A stretch of 17,298 bases of DNA from Saprospiraceae bacterium (GTDB lineage: Bacteria > Bacteroidota > Bacteroidia > Chitinophagales > Saprospiraceae). The stretch covers positions 1 through 17,298 of the forward strand of contig JADJGA010000009.1 in assembly GCA_016708265.1 (NCBI GenBank). Reading direction: 5' to 3'. The notes below the pieces were generated by a model. That model did no database searches, was not told the DNA's origin, and saw only the letters and a program-made list of their open reading frames with translations. Made by a program: the position numbers and the translations under genes. Of this stretch, positions 1 through 7,077 are shown piece by piece (the stretch's first letter is position 1; every line of letters starts with the position of its first letter).

Positions 1-886
1 GAATCAATACTCGAGACTATAGGTAATACTCCTCATGTGAGAATAAACAGATTATTCGGAGACAACCATGAGGGTATGGATCAAACTGGAAGAGCAAATC
101 CAGAAACGGCATTAAGGACGAATTGCACTGGCGTGATAAGATGCTGAAAGGAAGGTATCCTGAATAAAAATTCGGTCATCATCAGACCTACATCCGGGTA
201 ATACGAGGGATAGGTTTAGCACTTGGCAGCGGTGAAAGGATACAAAATTATACTTGTGATGCCGGGTCAATGTCAGTGGAAAGAAAACTCATGGAGTGTT
301 ATGGTGCCACATTTGTACTTACCCCAGGAACAAGGCATGAAGGGGGCAATTGAAAAAGCAAAGGAAATCGCTGCTGAAACAGCCGGATCATGGATACCTA
401 TGCAATTTGAAAACGAGGCAAATATCCAGGGTCCACAGAAAAGCAACTGCTATCGAGATACTGAAAGATTTTCCAAAGGCCTGGATTATATCATAACAGG
501 AGTTGGCACAGGCGGACATATTTCAGGTGTAGCTGAAGTTTTAAGGACATATGCCCAAAACCAAAGTTTTTGCAGTCGAACCTTCATTATCACCTGTGAT
601 AAGTGGTGGTTCTCGAGTCCTCATCCTATACAGGGTATTGGGCGGGATTTATCCCCCGATCCTGAATACCGGAATACTTGACGGAATAATAACAGTAGAA
701 AAGATGAAGCATATGAGTTACACAAGGAGGATGGTGAAAGAAGAAGGAATATTTGTTGGTATATCAACCCAGGGCATCCTGGCAGCAATTGCAAAAAACT
801 GCCTGAAATAAAAGAAGGAAGCAGGATATTGACTTTCAATTATGATACCGGAGAGAGATACCTGTCTGTTGAGGGTTTTGTTCTAA
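1..886 (+). pseudogene. cysK: Cysteine synthase (O-acetylserine sulfhydrylase), many frameshifts, 5' end cut by window edge
   Basis: PLP enzyme that makes cysteine from O-acetylserine and sulfide in the cytosol. Joining frames gives a nearly complete protein: ESILETIGNTPHVRINRLFG at bases 1-60, an IKDRIAL segment with the PLP lysine near 110-130, a broken TSGNTGIGLA loop near 190-215, KGYKIILVMP at 235-263, and an intact phosphate-binding GTGGHISG at about 505-530. The C-terminus reads TFNYDTGERYLSVEGLF and ends at TAA 884-886 if one T is removed from a TTTT run. I count at least ten small indels. Many are single-base losses in homopolymers (for example acccc for accccc near 323, aagg for aaggg near 334), but some are outside runs (near 120-145). 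Only a few N-terminal residues lie left of the window. It is either a dead gene or a poorly resolved contig end; I favour the latter. It faces pdxA. Confidence 0.85.
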
Positions 887-1182
887 TCTTAAAATCAAGA
901 AAAGTTTATTTACCGAATATTAGATATTACTGAGAAATGATAAATTTTTTATTTTTATTTATTGCTGTATTTCAATAATGTAGATATATAAATTTTTAAT
1001 ATATTGAAAAAAACAGTAAAACTCTTGTTTATAAATACAAAACAGATTATTTTTGTATTGCAGTACTGAAACTGTATGCAAAGTTGTCAGAGAAAGCGTA
1101 TTTACAACTTCAATCTTATGAGATGTCAATATAGTTAGAACCTTATTGATTTCGACGCTGAGTATGATAAAGAACCTGTTGA
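887..1182. other. Convergent intergenic region with two AT-rich hairpins
   Basis: About 300 bp lie between the 3' ends of cysK (+) and pdxA (-). I see no coding potential. Two inverted repeats are present: TTTCAATA (970-977) with TATTGAAA (1002-1009), and AATACAAAA (1034-1042) with TTTTGTATT (1051-1059, 8-nt loop). Both are too AT-rich to be confident terminators, but their place between convergent genes fits that role. Confidence 0.35.
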
Positions 1183-2224
1183 TTACTCATCAATTTCTTC
1201 TGATGGCTTTGCTCTTTTTATCAGAGCGTTTTTCCTTGATTCATCATATTCCATTCTATTTCTGGTAATATTGACGGCAGTGAAAATTGCATTCAAAAAT
1301 GACTCATGACTGGCAATATTTTTCCTACAATATCATAACCTGTTCCGTGGTCGGAGAAGTTCTGACAAAGGCAATCCACCTGTAAAATTAACACCATCGA
1401 CAAATGCAAGCAATTTGAAGGAATCAATGCCTGATCGTGATACATAGCCAGAACAACGTCATATTTTTTGAATTCAAGGGTACCCAGAAACTATCAGACG
1501 GGAAAAGGGCCATTGACAAAATACCTTTTTCTTTGCTTCTTCTATGGCCGGTAAAATGATTTCAACTTCCTCATTACCAATCACACCTTCATCACCGGCA
1601 TGTGGATTTAAGCCAGGAGTGCAATCGGGGCCTTTCCTTATCAAAGTCTCTGATAAGAATCTGATTCAGCGATTCAATAGACTCAAGGATTTTTCTTTAG
1701 TTAAACTTTTCGATACTTCACTAAGTGGAATATGGTGTGTCTGAGCGCAACTTTAAAGGTCTTCATTTATCATTATCATGGGTGACCCCGGACTATTTGT
1801 AAATGATGATATATAATCTGTATGACCTTTATACCCAAAATCAATTAGTGACATTGCCTTTTTGTTGATAGGAGCGGTAACCAGGGCATCAATTTTCCTT
1901 CTTTTAAATCAAAAGAGCACTATCGAGACTTATTTTTGCATATTTTCCCCTTCCCATGGTTGCAGTCGATATTTATCGATACATTTCTGTCCAGCAATTT
2001 ATAAGATTGATCTTGCCCTCCACTATCCTGTCACCGGAGGATGCGGTATTATACAGAAAATTATCAACTTTTGCAATATTGCGGTGATAGCAAATCACTT
2101 TAGCAGATGCGTAAATCACCGGAGTACATATATCTGTAATCCTTGGATCTGATACCGCTTTAATAAGAATTTCAGCTCCGATCCCGTTTACATCACCAAT
2201 TGTTATTCCTAATTTTATCTTCAT
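1183..2224 (-). pseudogene. pdxA: 4-hydroxythreonine-4-phosphate dehydrogenase, frameshifted
   Basis: NAD-dependent enzyme of the DXP-dependent pyridoxal phosphate pathway. The N-terminus MKIKLGITIGDVNGIGAEI starts at 2224 and reads cleanly for about 75 residues (VIYASAKVICYHR, EGKINLINCW). Further segments appear in other frames: IPLSEVSKSLTKEKILESI and ALLGLNPHAGDEGVIGNEE (about 1750-1560), YDVVLAMYHDQALIP (about 1475-1425, with a metal-binding His in MYHDQ), and RTSPDHGTGYDIVGK (about 1365-1325, with the DHGT metal His). The end is RAKPSEEIDE and a stop at 1183-1185. The span of 1042 bp is close to the roughly 350 codons usual for PdxA, so the damage is small indels and not a large deletion. 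Two clear cases are GG to G in the codons for PDHG and loss of one A in GGAAAAAT. Confidence 0.85.
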
Positions 2225-2352
2225 TTAAACTTTTTTGATTTGAGAAAAGAATACAGTCAACAGAGTTGGCGACCTTCAATTAAATGAAAGATGCCCTAAC
2301 TCAATGTTCCTGATTAACTTCATCAACTTTTTCTGAATACCTCTTCTATTCT

Positions 2353-2375
2353 GTAAAAATTAATTAATTTTACAA
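2353..2375. repeat. Near-perfect AT palindrome between divergent genes
   Basis: TGTAAAAATTAATTAATTTTACA differs from its own reverse complement by one extra A. It lies between the divergent starts of pdxA and rsmA. It could be an operator or simply AT-rich symmetry. Confidence 0.3.
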
Positions 2376-2457
2376 ATTTATAAATAATTATGATATTGTT
2401 TTAGAAATACTGGAAATTAAATCATTTATATAGGATAATTAGAGCATTAAAAATTTG

Positions 2458-2560
2458 AAAATTAGCAAATTAGGGAATTAGCAATTGGGGAATTAGCATG
2501 AGTAAGTAGTTGATGAGTTGGAGTTTAGAAGGTTTAGATTTAGAAGTTTAGAAGTTGGGT
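2458..2560. repeat. Degenerate short-period repeat block (AATTAGC and TTTAGAAG words)
   Basis: About five AATTAGC-like words spaced 7-8 bp apart (2458-2499) are followed by TTTAG words at 2524, 2533, 2539 and 2547 (spacings 9, 6 and 8). The same vocabulary returns at 2651-2703. The block is non-coding. Confidence 0.5.
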
Positions 2561-2730
2561 TTATGAAAATTTAAGGTTTTATGAAATTCTACTTATAGAA
2601 ATCCTGTAATCCTTTAAGCCGATAATCCCGATTAGTCGAGAAGTTCAGACAGTTTAGAGGTTTAGAATTATCGCATTAGCTCATTTCAAATTAGCTAATT
2701 AGCCATAAATAAATTCCCAGTTCAGTAAAA

Positions 2731-3512
2731 ATGAATATAAGAGCAAAAAATCATACGGACAGCATTTTCTGATCAATGAAGAGTCTTGCACAAAGCATTA
2801 CCAAGTGAAGCAATTGCCTTAAGCAGTATGTATCCTGTCCTGGAGATATGGCCTGGCAAGGGTGTGTTGACAAAATATCTTTTTGAAAAAATGATAAGAT
2901 TCAATTCAGTGGAATCAGATATTGATATGATTGAATATTTGCATACACATTACCCGGGAATTGATATTCATCTTATATACAAGGATTTTTTAAAACTCAG
3001 TTTTGACGATATTTTTCCGGAAGAGCAGTTCGTTTTATTCGGCAATTTCCCTTACAATATTTCATCGCAGATAATATTTAAAATGATTGAGAACTATAAA
3101 AGGGTTCCGGTTTTGATCGGGATGTTTCAGAAAGAAGTCGCCGAAAGGATAGTGGCCCAGCCTGGAAATAAGGATTATGGCATCCTGAGTGTGCTGACTC
3201 AGGCTCATTATGATGGAAAGATAATATACAAAGTCAAACCGGGTTCTTTCAGTCCACCACCAAAAGTAGATTCTTCAGTGATCAGGCTTGAAAGGAAGAA
3301 AATCCTGAGATAGGCTGCAATGGAAAGCTTTTTAAAAAAGTATAGTCAAAATCACTTTTAATCAGAGAAGAAAAATGATAAGGGAATACGATCAAAGGCA
3401 TGGTTAATGACAGTGAATTTTTGCAAAATGAGTTTTTAATCTGCGTCCGGAACAATTATCTGTTAAAGATTTCTATATTTAACAAATATTATTGAACAAA
3501 AAAAACATATAA
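2731..3512 (+). CDS. rsmA: 16S rRNA (adenine1518/1519-N6) dimethyltransferase, frameshifted
   Basis: SAM-dependent enzyme that dimethylates two adjacent adenines near the 3' end of 16S rRNA during small-subunit assembly. The start at 2731 gives MNIRAKK-SYGQHFLINEES once one A is added to a run near 2747. The SAM motif I reads LEIWPGKGVLTKYLFE, where the family has EIGPG. Motif IV is intact: FGNFPYNISSQI (about 3039-3070). A clean stretch runs to SSVIRLERKKILR (3310). After a frame break the C-terminal domain continues as ITFNQRRKMIRNTIKGM, then NLRPEQLSVKDF and TNIIEQKK, ending near 3512, just before yqeY. The C-terminal indels again sit mostly in homopolymers (extra G at about 3383, missing A at about 3438). 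The exact stop is uncertain. The total length fits the family (about 260 residues). Confidence 0.88.
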
Positions 3513-3515
3513 AAA

Positions 3516-3962
3516 ATGAACCTGGAAGATAAAATCAATAACGACATCAAGGAAGCTATGAAAGCTAAAGATCAGGCACGTCTGCGAGGAGTCAGGGCCA
3601 TAAAATCTGCAATCCTGTTGCTTAAAACAGATGGTACCGGTAATGTGATAGACGAAAGTGCAGAGATCAAAATGCTGCAGAAACTGATCAAACAACGTCA
3701 GGATTCCTACGACATCTACGTAAAGCAAAACAGGGCTGATCTTGCCACCACTGAGAAAGAAGAAATGGATGTGATAATGCAGTACCTGCCACAGCAAATG
3801 TCGGCAGAGGAACTCGAAGCAAAGATCAAAACTATGATATCTGAAATGGGTGCATCAGGAATTAAGGATATGGGCAGGGTGATGGGAGCTGCATCTAAGG
3901 CATTTGAAGGGAAAGCCGATGGTAAGACAATTTCTGGTATTGTAAAAACACTGCTTTCGTAA
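3516..3962 (+). CDS. yqeY: GatB/YqeY domain protein
   Basis: Intact 148-residue protein matching the YqeY family, which is related to the tail domain of the GatB amidotransferase subunit. A role on tRNA is assumed for the family, but its cellular function is not established. Visible signatures are the N-terminal helical EDKINNDIKEAMKAKDQ, RLRGVRAIKSAILLLKT, MLQKLIKQRQDSYDIYVKQ, EMDVIMQYLPQQMSAEELE, and the C-terminal GIKDMGRVMGAASKAFEGKADG. The ATG follows an A-rich leader without a Shine-Dalgarno sequence, which is normal in Bacteroidota. It starts within a few bases of the rsmA end and is followed 3 bp later by the next gene, so the three genes are probably co-transcribed. There is no frame damage. 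Confidence 0.9.
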   Translation: MNLEDKINNDIKEAMKAKDQARLRGVRAIKSAILLLKTDGTGNVIDESAEIKMLQKLIKQRQDSYDIYVKQNRADLATTEKEEMDVIMQYLPQQMSAEELEAKIKTMISEMGASGIKDMGRVMGAASKAFEGKADGKTISGIVKTLLS

Positions 3963-3965
3963 AAT

Positions 3966-4328
3966 ATGGATGAAGAACAGATTGGCACAACTGAGAAATT
4001 GCTATTGCTCAATGAGCAGCTTACACCTTATCTGGAAATTGCAGGTAAGATTGCTGATCAGATTACAAGTGAAAACATAAGCAGGTACCCGATCATAGTC
4101 ATGCACCAGGATGAAATAGAAATAGGTATTCCTGTAATAAAACGGAACAACTATGAAAGTATATGGTCAGTCAATGCTTCAACACTTGAGCAGTTTTACA
4201 CCAAAAAACTCATAGCTGACAATAAACTCGAAGAATTCAAAACTCTATACAAATCGCATGGAGATGATCTGTGTTTTTTTGTATTGAGTGAACTCGGGGG
4301 TCAGTTTTTGTTTTTGAAGAGGAAGTGA
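3966..4328 (+). CDS. Conserved-looking hypothetical protein downstream of yqeY
   Basis: Intact 120-residue soluble protein with no signal peptide or membrane segment. I do not recognise the family. It is acidic at the N-terminus (MDEEQIGTTEKLLLLNEQL), has a predicted helical start (LTPYLEIAGKIADQITSENI), then alternating strand-like segments (YPIIVMHQDEIEIGIPVI) and a hydrophobic end (DLCFFVLSELGGQFLFLKRK). Codon use and the clean frame, alongside damaged neighbours, support a real gene. Its ATG is 3 bp after the yqeY stop, so it is almost certainly translated from the same message. Function cannot be inferred beyond a possible link to rsmA/yqeY, that is, ribosome or tRNA metabolism. Confidence 0.75.
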   Translation: MDEEQIGTTEKLLLLNEQLTPYLEIAGKIADQITSENISRYPIIVMHQDEIEIGIPVIKRNNYESIWSVNASTLEQFYTKKLIADNKLEEFKTLYKSHGDDLCFFVLSELGGQFLFLKRK

Positions 4329-4332
4329 TGAA

Positions 4333-4381
4333 AGTCAGTAGTCAGCAGTTGGAAGTAGGCAGTCTTCAGTCGGCAGCAGAC
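4333..4381. repeat. Seven degenerate 7-bp tandem units (AGTCGGC-like)
   Basis: Seven consecutive heptamers in exact register: AGTCAGT, AGTCAGC, AGTTGGA, AGTAGGC, AGTCTTC, AGTCGGC, AGCAGAC. Six begin with AGT. The array starts a few bases after the stop of the hypothetical gene and lies in the convergent gap before the protease gene. Confidence 0.65.
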
Positions 4382-4570
4382 TGTATATTGTAATCAATCA
4401 AAGCTTAATAATGGACTTTTTGGTATTTATTAATTCAATTAAGGGTTAAATAGTTAAGCTATTAAAATACAAAAACAGTTCACAAAATGTAAATATTTAT
4501 TTCAGATGAAAATGATATAAAGTTATGAAATCTAAAGTTATATTAACAATTCATCAATTGATAGTTTTTC

Positions 4571-7052
4571 CTATTGATTATTTTTCGAAAATAGTGTGGA
4601 ATATGATTTTCCATCTTTTGATATCCTGAATAAATATAATCCACCGGGTACATCCCTTAATAAGAAATCCAGAGTATTAAATCCTGTTGCCATTTCTTTT
4701 TTGTCACTTAAACAAGAATTCCTGTTGAATTATAAACTTTGAAATCATAATATCCGCCTTCAGGGATTTCGAGTTCCAAACTAAATTCACCATTATTTGG
4801 ATTTGGGAAGAGATTAAATTTTGTAAAACAAGATCAGAGGTTTTTACCATATTTACCACCAATGTTTTTCTGAAATATCTTTTCCACAATCATTGGTAGC
4901 AATTAATTTGACAATATATACTCCTTTGTTGGCATAAATATGCACAGGATTTGATTCATTGCTGAAAGTACCGTCTCCAAAATCCCATTCATAACTATTT
5001 CCGTTCTGGGTATTATTTGTAAAACTTACTTTATTAGAATTTATAATATAGATGAAATTCACAACCGGAGTTGTCGATATCTGAACCACATTTTCAATTC
5101 GAAAATTTGTATATAAGGAGTTCGATGCAGTAAGTTTTACATTAAACGAACCAGTTTCATAATAAATTACCACAGGATTCAGATCAGATGAACTTGCAGG
5201 AATACCACTGAAATTCCCAAAACCTGTTTTTGTATTGTTGCTTGAAGCATCAAAAAACTGAATAGAGGAAGGTTTGCAAAATCAGTCTGATTAAAGGTGA
5301 AACTGGCAACAGTAGGACTTGCTATTTCAATTTCTGTTGAATAAATGTCATCGGAGGAGCAGTTATCATTATATGTGTACAACGTTACAGTGTAGCTTCC
5401 CTCAGTATTATAAGTATGAACAGGTAGTGAATCAAAACTATATGCACCATCACCAAAATCCCAGAAATAGGAGCTTGCAAATTTAGATTTATTATTAAAC
5501 TCTACCTTATGATTTGCATCAACAGTATATGTAAAAAGGGACTATCCTTGCCGTTCACAATGATATAGGATTTTTTGGACAGAGAATCGGAACCCAGTAT
5601 ATTTGAACATTTTAACGTCACTTCAAAAACTCCTGCATCATAATAGGTGATTTCAGGGTTTCTTTCAGTTGAAGTAGCCGGATCACCTCCGGGAAAACTC
5701 CATTGCCATGTTTTAGGACTTAAAGTTGAAAGGTCAGTAAAAACTATCGTTTCGTCTTCACATATTTCTGGTGAATTTGCTTCGAATTCAGCCTTGGGAG
5801 CTCCCAGTCCTTCGCATGCTGTCAAACACGCTGCATTATTATATCTGTTCCTGATTAAATTTCCCGGCTGCGGGCCAAAACCAAGAGCAAGATTGATGCC
5901 AACCGAATTCAAATGACAATAACTCATTATTGTTCCTCCATTTTGCGGTATTTTTGGATTAGCAGGGTCATAGCAAGTGCACTCGCTCCCACATTACCAC
6001 AATCATCAATCTGGGTATTATTACCATTCCAACTACAGTCATGAGTATGAGGAGAACCAAAATTATGACCCCACTCATGAGCACAAACCATAACATCCCA
6101 GCTATAAGTGGGCACGTTATTGAAACTGCCATCTATTCCGCAAAAAGAATAAGGGATACTACTATTACATAAAACATCAAGCCATGCTAAACCCCCTTCA
6201 CCGCTTCCTCCATGTGACAGCAGACTAGCCAGATCACCATTAAAACTTAAATTATTTGTCTTCAATTTATCTAAATCAGCACTTGCATTATTAGTATAAT
6301 TATCAGGTATATCCCACACCATGATCTCAGATATTCCAATAGTAATATTTTCATTGGCATATAGCTCAGCTATTTCTGCAAATAATATAATGATATAATT
6401 TACGGTTTCATTTACTCCTCCTTTGGACTGAAAAGCTCATAATCACCTTCCAGATAAAATGATACACAATTGTCAATGCGTGGTTGAACCGCATTATTTT
6501 CGTTTCTGTTTTGATCAAAAGTATTTAATGTTTTACAAATAAAAGTTCTTGGAGTTTTAATATTTGAATCATTATATACAATATATTGATTTTCAGTATC
6601 GGTCAGCTTCCCTATATTGAAATTTCCTGATCCTTCAATACTGACAATACCGCTAATGTCATTATTAAATATGCACAATGTTACAAATCCTTTCTTACCT
6701 GCTATTTTCCTTTATAAACATTTCCGGGTTTATAATCAATAATAGTATCTCCACTTGCTGTACGAAGAATAAAATTTTCATTCATAACATGAAATCTTTC
6801 GAGTTCCAAAGTAATGTTTTCTTCTTCAGAAACAGGGAGGATCATACTGATCCTATAAGGTGCTTCTTCATAAGTTTGCTTCAGGAAATCAGCATTTAAA
6901 TCCAGAAAAACCGGATCGCTGACAAATTCGACAGCCCTGAGATTAGTGGATCCCGATTTGGAAAAAATTCTTGATACATCTTTAGAAATCTGTCCAAATA
7001 TTGTCACTTTCAGGGAAAGTAACAAAATTATTAAAAGGAGTTTTCTGAGCAT
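4571..7052 (-). CDS. Secreted M12B-like zinc metalloprotease with PKD domains and T9SS sorting domain, frameshifted
   Basis: Exported peptidase of about 826 residues after frame correction. Order: signal peptide (MLRKLLLIILLLSLKVTIFG, cleavage near GQ), propeptide-like domain (to about residue 200), metzincin catalytic domain with HEWGHNFGSPHTHDC (HExxH at 6065-6079, about residue 325) and the Met-turn IMSYCH (about residue 376), an ACLTACEG linker, about four PKD-like domains (residues 415-727; motifs WQWSFPGG, FWDFGDG, YEWDFGDG), then a type A T9SS domain (LFPNPNNGEFSLELE ... GLYLFRISKDGKSYS) ending at 4571. HExxHxxGxxH is the established metzincin zinc site. Frame breaks occur near 6705 (A5 to A4), 6428 (GGG to GG), 5985, 5543 (T4 to T5), 5275, 4858, 4805 and 4712. 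All are small indels, so I expect one intact gene in the organism. It starts 25 bp after the lamin-tail gene, so the two are probably co-transcribed. The substrate is unknown. Confidence 0.85.
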
Positions 7053-7077
7053 TTTTTTAGATTTAATTTATTTATAC

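Larger units (their letters stand above)
2225..2730. other. Divergent intergenic region, low-complexity, between pdxA and rsmA
   Basis: About 500 bp without a supportable gene. It holds a near-perfect 23-bp palindrome at 2353-2375, then a mosaic of short degenerate repeats: AATTAGC-like words (2458-2499), TTTAGAAG-like words (2521-2560), an AATCC-rich stretch (about 2597-2640), then TTTAGAGG (2651-2668) and ATTAGC words again (2673-2703). The promoters of both genes should lie here, but I find no convincing TAnnTTTG Bacteroidota -7 element. Confidence 0.5.

Noticed and set aside
1544..1744. Open frame of 66 codons on the plus strand
   Set aside because: It lies opposite pdxA, whose minus-strand segments (ALLGLNPHAGDEGVIGNEE and others) explain this stretch.
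1862..2152. Open frame of 96 codons on the plus strand
   Set aside because: Antisense to the N-terminal part of pdxA, which has clear family motifs.
2458..2703. Possible CRISPR array
   Set aside because: Units are 7-9 bp and degenerate, with no 20-40 bp repeats or spacers and no cas genes nearby.
3716..4012. Open frame of 98 codons on the minus strand
   Set aside because: Shadow of yqeY; Ser- and Ile-rich low-complexity translation typical of antisense frames.
4547..4560. CAATTCATCAATTG hairpin downstream of the protease stop as a terminator
   Set aside because: Only a 5-bp all-weak stem with one GC pair and no T run on the minus strand.
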